This document shows, one piece after another, positions 7,533 through 15,502 of a DNA stretch of 34,257 nt. Below the pieces are notes generated by a model. That model did no database searches and was not told where the DNA came from. It saw nothing but the letters and a program-made list of their open reading frames with translations. The stretch lies in NCBI GenBank assembly GCA_035499415.1, contig DATJYV010000087.1, forward strand, positions 1 through 34,257, read 5' to 3'. Both the position numbers and the translations under genes were made by a program. The number at the start of each line of letters is the position of its first letter. The stretch's first letter is position 1. This DNA comes from DATJYV01 sp035499415. Its GTDB lineage: Bacteria > Bacteroidota > Ignavibacteria > UBA10030.

Positions 7533-8528
7533 ATGAAATTCTCATTTCGCCCATGCCTCGCACTCCTTGGCGGGTTGGTTCTGTTCGGAAGTGTTTCTTC
7601 CGCGCAGGACCTGGGGCAGCAGCTGCAAAAAATGGGGTCGGACGCGGCGAAGGGCTACATCTCTCCCATCCTGAGCGGATGGGCTGCCGACATGAACTCC
7701 GCAATCTACTATTCCGCCGACCTCCACAGCGTACTTGGGTTCGACGTCGGGGTCAAGCTCGGGCTCGCACGGCCGACGGATGCAGATAAAACATACTCCT
7801 TGACTCTCCCCGCTCAAATCGCTACTCCCTTCGGTAATCTTCACGCAAATACAGACTACGACCAGGTCGTAACTGCCAATAGCGCTGTGGGTGACAAAGC
7901 CCCTACTGACGTAAAGATGAAGTCGACCTCCATTTACTACCCTGCGTACCTGGCGGCCGGCAGTCCTCCTATACTTGAGCTTCCGGGAGGTTTTAATCTT
8001 CCTGCCGTTCCGCTTCCGGTTCCCCAGGTCGACATCGGTCTCCCTCTCGGGCTCGAAGTTATGGGCCGGTTTGTGCCGACAATCTCGGCAGGCGATGAGG
8101 GAAAGTTCAGCGCAACGGGATTCGGGCTTCGCTATAGCATCGACCAGTGGCTCCCGTTGTTCCCGGTCAACGTCGCGGCCGATTTTATGACGCAGAGCTA
8201 CAAGTTCAAGGACAAGAACGATAATGACCTGCTCACAGGAAAAGGGACGGCTTACGGCGTCGAGGTGAGCAAGAGTCTTTTCCTGCTGACAATCTACGGA
8301 GGATTCCAGCTGGAAAAAGGATCCTTCTCGGTCAACTCATTCCAGGGAACGAATCCGGCGGATCCGTCTCAAACCATCACTGTCCCGGGATTTAGTGTCG
8401 ACGGGAAGAACACCTCACGTTTCACGGCCGGCGTTCGGTTGCTTCTTCTCATCATCAACGTCCATGCAGAGTACAGCTTCAGCAAAACACCTGTCGCCGC
8501 TCTCGGCGTAGGGCTCTCGATTCGATAG
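7533..8528 (+). CDS. Outer-membrane beta-barrel protein, DUF6588-like
   Basis: A 331-residue exported protein. A signal peptide covers roughly residues 1-24 (positive MKFSFR, hydrophobic core LALLGGLVLFGS, cleavage near VSSA-QD). The rest alternates polar and hydrophobic residues with many Gly and aromatic positions, as in transmembrane strands, and ends in a strand closing ALGVGLSIR. The phrases LPLGLEVMGRFVP and GFGLRYSIDQWLPLFPVNVAADF recall the DUF6588 family of Bacteroidota/Ignavibacteria, cited from memory and unverified. Function is unknown. GGGAGG precedes the ATG. It is a single-gene unit with its own promoter and a strong terminator downstream. Confidence 0.87.
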   Translation: MKFSFRPCLALLGGLVLFGSVSSAQDLGQQLQKMGSDAAKGYISPILSGWAADMNSAIYYSADLHSVLGFDVGVKLGLARPTDADKTYSLTLPAQIATPFGNLHANTDYDQVVTANSAVGDKAPTDVKMKSTSIYYPAYLAAGSPPILELPGGFNLPAVPLPVPQVDIGLPLGLEVMGRFVPTISAGDEGKFSATGFGLRYSIDQWLPLFPVNVAADFMTQSYKFKDKNDNDLLTGKGTAYGVEVSKSLFLLTIYGGFQLEKGSFSVNSFQGTNPADPSQTITVPGFSVDGKNTSRFTAGVRLLLLIINVHAEYSFSKTPVAALGVGLSIR

Positions 8529-8551
8529 CAACACCAATCCGTCATATTCCG

Positions 8552-8586
8552 AGGCCGGTTCCCGCAAGAGCCGGCCTTTGTTTTTG
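8552..8586 (+). terminator. Rho-independent terminator after the beta-barrel gene
   Basis: Perfect 7-bp GC-rich stem AGGCCGG (8552-8558) / CCGGCCT (8571-8577), 12-base loop, then TTGTTTTTG. The T-tail also carries the candidate typA -35 box. Confidence 0.8.
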
Positions 8587-8606
8587 TCCGCAAATTCCCG
8601 TATCTT
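8578..8606 (+). promoter_or_regulatory. Candidate promoter of typA
   Basis: -35 TTGTTT (8578-8583), 17-bp spacer, -10 TATCTT (8601-8606). It overlaps the T-tract of the preceding terminator and predicts a leader of about 70 bases. Confidence 0.45.
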
Positions 8607-8685
8607 ATCAATGCCTCAGATGAAACAAAGTCTCTGAGGCATTTTTCTTTTTGTCAATCGCGCCTCGTCAGGGCTGAGGAATCAC

Positions 8686-10536
8686 ATGCAGAAGCGGGAA
8701 GAGATTCGGAATATCGCCATCATCGCGCACGTCGACCACGGGAAGACCACGCTCGTCGACTACATGCTGCGCCAGACGGGCACGTTTCGGGCAAACCAGG
8801 AGATGGTCACCCGCGTCCTCGATTCAAACGACCTCGAGCGCGAGCGGGGCATCACCATCCTCGCCAAGAACACTTCGGTGTTCTACAAGTCGAAGGCGCA
8901 CGGCAAGACCTACAAGATCAACATCGTCGACACGCCAGGTCATTCGGACTTTGCCGGCGAGGTCGAACGGACTCTCAAAATGGTGGACGGCGTTCTCCTG
9001 CTTGTCGATGCGGCGGAGGGACCTCTGCCCGGAACAAAATTCGTTTTGAAGAAGTCGCTCGAGCTCGACCTCCAGCCCATCGTCGTCATCAACAAGATCG
9101 ACCGGAAGGATGCGCGTCCTCACCAGGTTCTCGACGAGGTGTTTGAGCTTTTTCTTTCGCTCGGCGCGCACGACAAGCAGCTGGATTTTCCGATCATCTA
9201 TTCCATTGCAAAGCAGGGCCTCGCAAAGCGGGAGCTGGAAGACGAGGCAACCTCGCTCGAACCTCTCTTCGAAGCGATTGTCAACAGCGTTCCTCCGCCG
9301 CCCGGGGATGCAGACCTTCCGTTCAAATTGCTCGTCACGACGATCGATTACAACGACTACCTGGGGAGACTCGGCATCGGAAGAATTTCCAGCGGGACGA
9401 TTCGCCTCGGATCCCCGATGAAGGTGATTCATCGCGATTCGACGGTGGAAGACGCCCGCGTCACCAAGATCTACACATTCGAAGGATTGAAACGGATGGA
9501 AGCGATCGAGGCCCATGCCGGCGACATCGTCGCGCTGGCAGGGATGGAAGACGTCGACATCGGCGAGACCATCGCCGACGCATCGGATCCCACGCCCATT
9601 CCGTTCGTCTCCATCGAAGAGCCGACGCTCTCGATGAATTTCATCGTCAACAATTCGCCGTTCGCCGGACAAGAGGGGAAGTACGTAACGACCCGGCACC
9701 TGGGCGAACGCCTGCAGAGAGAGCTCCGTTCGAACGTCGCCCTGCGCGTCGAGCTCACAGACTCACCGGACATTTTTCGCGTGAGCGGCCGTGGAGAGCT
9801 CCACCTCGCCGTACTCATCGAGACGATGCGGCGCGAGGGATATGAATTTCAGGTTTCGCGGCCCGAAGTCATCTACAAGCGCTTGCAGGACGTGCTGAGC
9901 GAACCGGTCGAGCACGTGATCATCGATGTCCCGGACGAATTTGTCGGCGCCGTGATCGAAAACCTCGGAGGACGAAAAGGGGAGATGAAAAACATGATCC
10001 AGTCCCAGGGAAATACGCGCCTCGAATTTCTCGTCCCGGCCCGCGGCCTCATCGGATTTCGCGGAGAGTTCATGACGCAGACCAAGGGAACGGGAATCCT
10101 GCATCACAATTTTCACGGATATGAACCATACAAGGGGGACATGGCGCACCGGACCAAGGGAGCGCTCGTGGCCCTGGAGGGAGGCGAGGCGGTCGCATAC
10201 GGGATGTGGAAACTTCAGGAGCGGTCGACGTTCTTTATTGAGCCGGGCACGCGCGTTTATGCCGGCATGATCGTCGGCGAGAACTCCCGCGAGCAGGACA
10301 TGGTTGTCAACGTCTGCAAGTCGAAGCAGCTGACGAACATGCGCGCATCCGGGTCCGACGAAGCCGTGCGCCTCGAGCCGCCGCGACTCCTGACGCTGGA
10401 GCAGGCGATCGAGTGGATCGGCGACGACGAGTATGTCGAGGTCACGCCCAAAGCGATCCGCCTCCGCAAACGGTATCTCGACCATAACGAGCGGAACCGG
10501 GCTTCCCGGAAGAAAGCCGAAGTCGTCGAGACGTAA
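8686..10536 (+). CDS. typA: Ribosome-associated translational GTPase TypA/BipA
   Basis: A 616-residue GTPase related to EF-G and LepA that binds 70S ribosomes and assists large-subunit assembly and stress or cold adaptation. GTPase motifs are complete: G1 AHVDHGKTT (residues 15-23), switch I RERGITI, G3 DTPGHSDF, G4 NKIDR and a SIAKQG segment at the G5 position. A beta-barrel domain II, EF-G-like domains III and V (RVSGRGELHLAVLIE) and the BipA-specific C-terminal domain follow, including PARGLIGFRGEFMTQTKGTG. Length is normal for the family. GAGGA stands six bases before the ATG. The aminotransferase gene starts 26 bases after its stop and is probably co-transcribed. Confidence 0.97.
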   Translation: MQKREEIRNIAIIAHVDHGKTTLVDYMLRQTGTFRANQEMVTRVLDSNDLERERGITILAKNTSVFYKSKAHGKTYKINIVDTPGHSDFAGEVERTLKMVDGVLLLVDAAEGPLPGTKFVLKKSLELDLQPIVVINKIDRKDARPHQVLDEVFELFLSLGAHDKQLDFPIIYSIAKQGLAKRELEDEATSLEPLFEAIVNSVPPPPGDADLPFKLLVTTIDYNDYLGRLGIGRISSGTIRLGSPMKVIHRDSTVEDARVTKIYTFEGLKRMEAIEAHAGDIVALAGMEDVDIGETIADASDPTPIPFVSIEEPTLSMNFIVNNSPFAGQEGKYVTTRHLGERLQRELRSNVALRVELTDSPDIFRVSGRGELHLAVLIETMRREGYEFQVSRPEVIYKRLQDVLSEPVEHVIIDVPDEFVGAVIENLGGRKGEMKNMIQSQGNTRLEFLVPARGLIGFRGEFMTQTKGTGILHHNFHGYEPYKGDMAHRTKGALVALEGGEAVAYGMWKLQERSTFFIEPGTRVYAGMIVGENSREQDMVVNVCKSKQLTNMRASGSDEAVRLEPPRLLTLEQAIEWIGDDEYVEVTPKAIRLRKRYLDHNERNRASRKKAEVVET

Positions 10537-10562
10537 CCCTCACCCAAAACTGTCCGCCGGTC

Positions 10563-11738
10563 GTGTTCTCCCGCCGATCGCGATTTTCAAAAAACCCCAA
10601 CGCGCTGGCACGCATGCTTCTCCGGAAGCAAGCCGCGAGCGCGCCCATCCTCAACCTCACTGAATCCAATCCGACCCTCTGCAGGTTCCGCTCGAACTCC
10701 CGTTCGCTGCTGAAAGCCGCTCGCTCCATCCGGCCAGTCGATTATCGCCCGGACCCGCACGGCACAAAGAGAGCCCGCACAGCCGTCAGCGCGTTTTACG
10801 GGCGGAAGGGTATTGCCGTCGACCCATCCCGAATTTTTCTTCACCCGGGCACGAGCGAGGCGTACGCTTTCATCTTCCGTCTGCTTTGCAACAGCGGCGA
10901 CACGATCCTTGCGCCGGCGCCGAGCTATCCTCTTCTCGAACATCTTGCCCGGGATTCGGATGTCAAATGTTCGTCCTACCGGCTCGCGTACGACGGCGAA
11001 TGGCGCATCGATTTCCATTCTCTGGAGAGAGCCCTCGCACCACGAACGCGCGCGATCGTTCTTGTCCATCCCAACAATCCGACCGGATCGTTTGTGATGC
11101 GTGACGAACGAAAGCGGCTTGTGGAAATTGCGCACAGAAGCGGCGTTGCCCTCATCGTCGACGAAGTGTTCGATGAGTATCGGCACCGGGATGATTCCAA
11201 GCGGAGCGATTCGTTCGCCGGGGAATCGCGGGTCCTCACTTTCACGCTCGGCGGTTTGTCGAAAACGCTCGGCCTTCCCCAGCTCAAACTTGCGTGGGCT
11301 GTTGTATCCGGACCGGTCCAGGTGCGCGATGAAGCGATTGCGCGGCTCGAGTGGATCCACGATACATATCTCAGCGTCGGTGTGGTCCCGCAGCTCATGC
11401 TGCCGAAGCTCTTGCGAAGCGCCGGCATGATTGCGCATGAGATCGGCACGCGGGCACGCCGGAACCTGCAATATTGCATCCGGGAAGTACCGGGTTCAGG
11501 GATTTCCGTACTCACGTGCGAGGGGGGATGGTCGGTCATCCTTCAACTTCCGCGTGTCCGGTCGGACGAGCGGTGGGCTCTCACGCTTCTGAGAGAAGTT
11601 GGCATCTACGTGCATCCCGGCCATTTCTACGGCCTGGAGCAGGAGTCATGCATCGTTGCAAGCTTGATCGTCGAGGAGAAGATCTTCCGTCGGGGAATTC
11701 AGGGGGTCAAACATGGCGTTGCGCTCGCCGTGCGATAG
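10563..11738 (+). CDS. PLP-dependent aminotransferase, class I/II fold
   Basis: A 391-residue fold-type I PLP enzyme. Conserved elements in order are LNLTESNPT (substrate loop near the N-terminus), HPGTSEAYAFIF, PSYPLLEH, HPNNPTGS, VDEVFDEY and the Schiff-base lysine motif GGLSKTLGLPQLKLAW. The C-terminal small domain contains EGGWSVILQLP. The pattern suits an aspartate/alanine-type transaminase, but the amino-acid substrate cannot be named. The start is a GTG at 10563 with no clear ribosome-binding site. The next ATG (10614) would remove part of a helix usually present in relatives, so GTG is kept. The gene follows typA closely, and no terminator hairpin is seen after it. Confidence 0.9.
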   Translation: MFSRRSRFSKNPNALARMLLRKQAASAPILNLTESNPTLCRFRSNSRSLLKAARSIRPVDYRPDPHGTKRARTAVSAFYGRKGIAVDPSRIFLHPGTSEAYAFIFRLLCNSGDTILAPAPSYPLLEHLARDSDVKCSSYRLAYDGEWRIDFHSLERALAPRTRAIVLVHPNNPTGSFVMRDERKRLVEIAHRSGVALIVDEVFDEYRHRDDSKRSDSFAGESRVLTFTLGGLSKTLGLPQLKLAWAVVSGPVQVRDEAIARLEWIHDTYLSVGVVPQLMLPKLLRSAGMIAHEIGTRARRNLQYCIREVPGSGISVLTCEGGWSVILQLPRVRSDERWALTLLREVGIYVHPGHFYGLEQESCIVASLIVEEKIFRRGIQGVKHGVALAVR

Positions 11739-11795
11739 TTCAAAAAAAATCAATGTTTGCAGGGCAAAATCGAAACTTTTCCGACTTTGACAGTG

Positions 11796-11824
11796 TTGAC
11801 TTTATTCGAAGAGTTCGGTATCAT
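11796..11824 (+). promoter_or_regulatory. Promoter of the heptad-repeat protein gene
   Basis: -35 TTGACT (11796-11801), 17-bp spacer, -10 TATCAT (11819-11824), each 5 of 6 to the sigma-70 consensus. The -10 continues as TATCATTG. Confidence 0.62.
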
Positions 11825-11879
11825 TGAACCCTTGAATTTGAAAGCAACTCACTCAAACTCATCACCTGGAGGTATTAAG

Positions 11880-12143
11880 ATGAAAAAGTTAACGATGGTT
11901 GTCCTCATCGCCCTCGGCGTCGTGTTCAGTCAGGCGCTCATAGCGCAGGATAAACCGGCACAGCAGCCCACCGGTGACCAGATGAACAAGAGCCAGACGA
12001 TGGAGAAGAAGGGCACGAAGATGCAGAAGAAGGGGGCGAAGATGCAGAAGAAGGGGGCAAAGATGCAGAAGAAGGGTGAATCGATGGACAAGAAGAGCGA
12101 CAACATGCAGCCGAAGACCGACAACATGCAGAAGAACAACTAG
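11880..12143 (+). CDS. Small secreted Met/Lys heptad-repeat protein
   Basis: An 87-residue protein with a signal peptide (residues 1-22, core MVVLIALGVVFSQALIA, cleavage before QDKP). From residue 41 it is built of a strict seven-residue repeat with Met first: MEKKGTK, MQKKGAK twice, MQKKGES, MDKKSDN, MQPKTDN, then a short tail. The mature protein is very basic in the middle, has no cysteine and is probably disordered or a single helix. It recalls small secreted MxKDx-type repeat proteins of other bacteria, but with a heptad period. Function is unknown; metal or anion binding and methionine oxidation are only possibilities. A strong site (GGAGG) precedes the ATG at 11880. Its own promoter and terminator make it a single-gene unit, so expression is likely substantial. 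Confidence 0.88.
   Translation: MKKLTMVVLIALGVVFSQALIAQDKPAQQPTGDQMNKSQTMEKKGTKMQKKGAKMQKKGAKMQKKGESMDKKSDNMQPKTDNMQKNN
12000..12125 (+). repeat. 21-bp tandem repeat encoding MxKKGxK heptads
   Basis: Six consecutive 21-base units, in phase with the codons. Three central units (12021-12083) are almost identical (ATGCAGAAGAAGG...) and the outer units diverge, a pattern expected from slippage or unequal recombination within the gene. Confidence 0.85.
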
Positions 12144-12169
12144 CTGCCCGTTCCAGCTCCGCTTTCATG

Positions 12170-12208
12170 AAGCGGCGTCCTTCGAACGAGGGATGCCGCT
12201 TTTGTTTT
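12170..12208 (+). terminator. Rho-independent terminator after the heptad-repeat gene
   Basis: Outer stem AAGCGGC (12170-12176) / GCCGCTT (12195-12201), extended inward by about eight further pairs including G-T, with a very short loop, then TTGTTTTG. Confidence 0.8.
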
Positions 12209-12290
12209 GTGCACGACGGAATTAGACGCGGGTACCATATCCATCGGCGCAGAACGACGACCGAAAAGGAACGAGGTAAGGGTTAGGGAT

Positions 12291-12313
12291 GAGGTTGAGG
12301 TTGAGGTTGAGGT
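12291..12313 (+). repeat. Hexanucleotide microsatellite (GAGGTT)
   Basis: Three full GAGGTT units and a partial fourth, in the non-coding gap between the convergent heptad-repeat and beta-barrel genes. No function is apparent. Confidence 0.75.
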
Positions 12314-12340
12314 AGGACTGTCCGCGGGAACTTGTTCCTG

Positions 12341-12958
12341 CTACCATCGCGGAGCGAAGTTCAGCCCGACTGCAAACGCAGCGATGTTGCTGAGCGTTGC
12401 GGATTTTTCTCCGAACAACGTGGGGGTGCCAATGAGATAGTCGAATTCCACGAATGCGCTCAGCTGGTCTCGTACCCGCATGTCGAAACCAGTCATCACT
12501 TCCGGCGCCACAGTCCCGGTGAACGTCGACGCCTCAGACCACCCGACAAGATGCGCACCCAGACCGACGTAAGGTCGGAAATCCCCTTCGAGTAGATATG
12601 TGCGGAAATCAACCCCGATAAACCCAAGACCGATGCCGTAGCTCGTCGTCCTGAATGCACCGTTCGATATCGGGGGCTGCAGTCCGTAGTATTTTTCCCC
12701 TCCCGTGTAAATGAACGGCTCGGATTGGTACAGGAGCGACCCGGTGGGCCTGAGGATTGTTCCCAATTCAAATCCAAAGCGGCTCGCACCGATCTCGCGC
12801 GAATCGAACCGGAGGCCAACGGACGGGCCGGTGACGGGTTCTCCGTCGAGGACATAGTGTGAAAGTGAAACCATCGGCGTAACGGTTGGCCGATCCGATA
12901 CTTGTGCGTTCGCGAGGCCGAACGCACAGAGAAGTCCCGCTGCAAGCAGTTTCGCCAT
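12341..12958 (-). CDS. Outer-membrane beta-barrel protein (OmpW/OmpA-barrel size)
   Basis: A 205-residue exported protein. The signal peptide MAKLLAAGLLCAFGLANA is followed by QVSDRP. The body consists of amphipathic strands rich in Gly and aromatic residues: VGLRFDSREIGASRFGFELG, GIGLGFIGVDFRTYL, FRPYVGLGAHLVGW, FVEFDYLIGTPTLFG. It closes with AAFAVGLNFAPRW, which ends in an aromatic residue like many outer-membrane proteins recognised by BamA. Size suits an eight-stranded barrel; function is unknown. An upstream in-frame start at 13033 is rejected. The ATG at 12958 has AAGGAG seven bases upstream, begins a clean signal peptide, and a promoter lies inside the longer frame. It follows the Lon-like protease gene by 58 bases. 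Confidence 0.87.
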   Translation of the reverse strand: MAKLLAAGLLCAFGLANAQVSDRPTVTPMVSLSHYVLDGEPVTGPSVGLRFDSREIGASRFGFELGTILRPTGSLLYQSEPFIYTGGEKYYGLQPPISNGAFRTTSYGIGLGFIGVDFRTYLLEGDFRPYVGLGAHLVGWSEASTFTGTVAPEVMTGFDMRVRDQLSAFVEFDYLIGTPTLFGEKSATLSNIAAFAVGLNFAPRW

Positions 12959-13005
12959 CGCCCTCTCCTTGGAATGATTCAGATTCGAATTCCTTTTCCG
13001 ACGCC

Positions 13006-13034
13006 AATATACTTCTTTACGACTTCGATTCAAA
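13006..13034 (-). promoter_or_regulatory. Candidate promoter of the beta-barrel gene at 12958
   Basis: Minus strand: -35 TTTGAA (13029-13034), 17-bp spacer, -10 TATATT (13006-13011), continuing TATATTGG. It overlaps the 3' end of the Lon-like gene. Confidence 0.5.
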
Positions 13035-15479
13035 CTCCCGCCAGTGCTCGGCGTACTCGCCCAACCGGCGGTCGACGAGCTGGAAGATTGTCCCGCGCTC
13101 GAACGACCCGTCCCTCTGCTTCTTCCCCGCCTTGATGCCGCTCAGGATTTCAATCCCTTCATCAATCGTCCGGACCGAATAGATGTTGAATTTGTTTCTC
13201 TTCACCGCATCAAACACCTCTTCCCGCAGCATCAAGTCGTCAATATTCTGAACAGGAATCATCACTCCCTGGGTTCCCGTCAGGCCCCGCGCCTTGCACA
13301 CATCGTAGAATCCTTCGATCTTGAGGTTCACACCCCCGATCGGCTGAATCTCCCCCTTCTGGTTGACCGACCCCGTCACGGCAATCTCCTGGCGGAGCGG
13401 GACATCGGCCAAACACGAGAGGATTGCGTAGATTTCCGTCGACGAGGCGCTGTCGCCGTCAACTCCTCCGTACGATTGCTCGAAGGTGATGCTCGCGTCC
13501 ACAACGAGAGGTTTGTTCTGCGCGAATAGACTCCGGAGGTATCCGCTGAGGATTGCCACGCCTTTGTTGTGCGTCGGCCCGCTCATTTCCGCTTCGCGCT
13601 CGATATTGACGACGCCGCGGCGGCCGAGCGAAGTTTTCGCCGTGATGCGCGCCGGTTTTCCGAATGCGTGCTCTCCAAAATCGTAGACCGAGAGCCCGTT
13701 GACCTGACCGACCACCGCGCCCGTCGTGTCGATCATGATCGTTCCCCGGTCGATCATTTCTTCGATTTTGTCCTCCACGAGGCGCACGCGGTAGATCCGC
13801 TCTTCGATCGCCTTCTCCACGTGCTCCGCTGCCACTTCCTTTGCCTTCGATTTCCCCGCCCAGTAATTGGCCTCGCGCACGACATCCGCAATGATGTTGA
13901 ACCGCGTGGAGATCTTCTGCTGGCGGCCCGAGAGCCGGACTCCGAACTCAATCACCTGTGCGATTGCCGCCGCCCCGAACGGCCGGAGCTTTTCGTCTTC
14001 GCAGATCATCCGTATGAACCCGACGTAATCTTTGATCGACGAAGCGTTCTTCGGCATCTCGAAATCGAAGTCTGCCTTGATCTTGAATATCTTCTTGAAG
14101 TCGTCGTCCCGCGAATAGAGCATCTGGTACAAATCCGCGTCGCCGATCATGATGACTTTTACGTTCAGATGGATCGGGTCCGGCTTCATGCCGGAGGGGG
14201 CGAACCCGAACATCGGCTCGTAAGTCTGGATGTCGATGAGCCCCGTGCGCAAGCTTCTTTTCAGGTCCTGCCAGACTCCCGGCTCGATCAGCGTGTCGAG
14301 CGCGTTGAGGATGAGGTATCCACCGTCCGCCCGCACGAGCGACCCGGCTTTGATCTTCATGAAGTCCGAGCGCCAGACCCCGCCCCGCTCGAATTCCCTC
14401 TCCACCGTCCCAAAGACGTTCTTGTATTTCGGGTTGGTTTCGATCACGATGGGCACCCGCTGGGTGGCTGAATTATCGACGAGAACGTTGACCTGGAATT
14501 CCAGGAAATCGTCCGGTTCCTGCGATCCTTCCTGGTCGCCGCTCACCTGAACCGACTGCGGGCTGCGGAAGCGCTCGAGGTTATCGCGGATGTTTGTGCG
14601 CACATCGTCGAGATACGCCTGCACCTTCGGATGGTCGTACGTGGTTTTGAGAATCCGTATCCCTTCGTCCACGACGGGCATGACGAGCTGACCTTCCAGC
14701 TCCATCAGCGACTGCTGCACTTTTTTCTCGATGTTCCTCAGCTCGCGGAAGACCACCGTCATTTGCTTTTCCAGCTCGGCCAGAGACTCGCGCGTCGCGT
14801 CAAGCTGGGACTTTGAGATTTCCCCCTTCTGTACGAGCTGTTCCATCTGGTCGAGGTTTGTCGGCGTCCCGTTGACGACCGGCACCACGTCCGGCCGCAT
14901 GACATTGCCGACTTGCACCTGCACAAGGTCAAATCCGCGCTGCTTCACGCGGTTTTCAAAATCCTGGAGAACGCTTTTCTGCCTGTCCTGGAAGAGCTGG
15001 ACCATCGCCTTGCGGGACTGCTGATAGCGCTGGCTTTCGTACACTGCCGGAACATCCCTCAACAAGTCCGAGACAAACGTCTCCATTTCATCCCGCAACG
15101 CCCTCCCCTGTCCGGCCGGCAGCGAAAGCGAGATGGGCATGTCGGGATTCTTGAAATTGTAGACGTAGCAATGGTCTTTGAGGTCGGCCTGCTTCGATTC
15201 GAAGTCCCGCAGCAATCGCTTGATCGTCGTCGTTCGGCCCGTCCCCGATAACCCGCTTACGAAGATGTTGTATCCGAAATGATTCATCTCCAGGCCGATC
15301 CGCAGCGCACGGAGAGCCCGTTCCTGCCCGATAATATCCCGGCTCGCCCGAACGTCATCGGTGGAAGTGACGCCGATCGCCTTTGGGTTGCATTGCCAGC
15401 GGAGCTTTTCCGCCGGGAGCGACTTATACTTCGGGGCCGCCTGGAGTTTTCTACTATCCTTCTTCGTTTTCTTCGCCAT
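13017..15479 (-). CDS. Lon-like AAA+ ATP-dependent protease (LonB/YcbZ group)
   Basis: An 820-residue protease with an AAA+ module holding a long coiled-coil insert (about residues 150-290) and a C-terminal S16 (Lon) peptidase domain. The Ser-Lys dyad is visible: Ser677 in GGVDGDSASSTE and Lys720 in GGVNLKIEGF, 43 residues apart as in classical Lon. The nucleotide loop GLSGTGRTTT has Arg where Walker A normally has Lys; a GTGR loop recurs in YcbZ-type proteins as far as I recall. The Lon N-terminal substrate domain is absent, and there is no membrane segment, unlike archaeal LonB. It likely degrades damaged or regulatory cytosolic proteins. It lies 23 bases after pta, in one operon with it. 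Confidence 0.93.
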   Translation of the reverse strand: MAKKTKKDSRKLQAAPKYKSLPAEKLRWQCNPKAIGVTSTDDVRASRDIIGQERALRALRIGLEMNHFGYNIFVSGLSGTGRTTTIKRLLRDFESKQADLKDHCYVYNFKNPDMPISLSLPAGQGRALRDEMETFVSDLLRDVPAVYESQRYQQSRKAMVQLFQDRQKSVLQDFENRVKQRGFDLVQVQVGNVMRPDVVPVVNGTPTNLDQMEQLVQKGEISKSQLDATRESLAELEKQMTVVFRELRNIEKKVQQSLMELEGQLVMPVVDEGIRILKTTYDHPKVQAYLDDVRTNIRDNLERFRSPQSVQVSGDQEGSQEPDDFLEFQVNVLVDNSATQRVPIVIETNPKYKNVFGTVEREFERGGVWRSDFMKIKAGSLVRADGGYLILNALDTLIEPGVWQDLKRSLRTGLIDIQTYEPMFGFAPSGMKPDPIHLNVKVIMIGDADLYQMLYSRDDDFKKIFKIKADFDFEMPKNASSIKDYVGFIRMICEDEKLRPFGAAAIAQVIEFGVRLSGRQQKISTRFNIIADVVREANYWAGKSKAKEVAAEHVEKAIEERIYRVRLVEDKIEEMIDRGTIMIDTTGAVVGQVNGLSVYDFGEHAFGKPARITAKTSLGRRGVVNIEREAEMSGPTHNKGVAILSGYLRSLFAQNKPLVVDASITFEQSYGGVDGDSASSTEIYAILSCLADVPLRQEIAVTGSVNQKGEIQPIGGVNLKIEGFYDVCKARGLTGTQGVMIPVQNIDDLMLREEVFDAVKRNKFNIYSVRTIDEGIEILSGIKAGKKQRDGSFERGTIFQLVDRRLGEYAEHWREFESKS

Positions 15480-15502
15480 CCTTTTCGTATCCGATGCGTT
15501 CC

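Noticed and set aside
12000..12125. Possible CRISPR-like array
   Set aside because: The 21-bp units are contiguous with no spacers, stay in reading frame, and encode a clear heptad peptide repeat.
12959..13033. 25-residue extension of the beta-barrel protein
   Set aside because: It would place a basic stretch before the signal peptide and overlap the Lon-like gene. AAGGAG marks the ATG at 12958 as the start.
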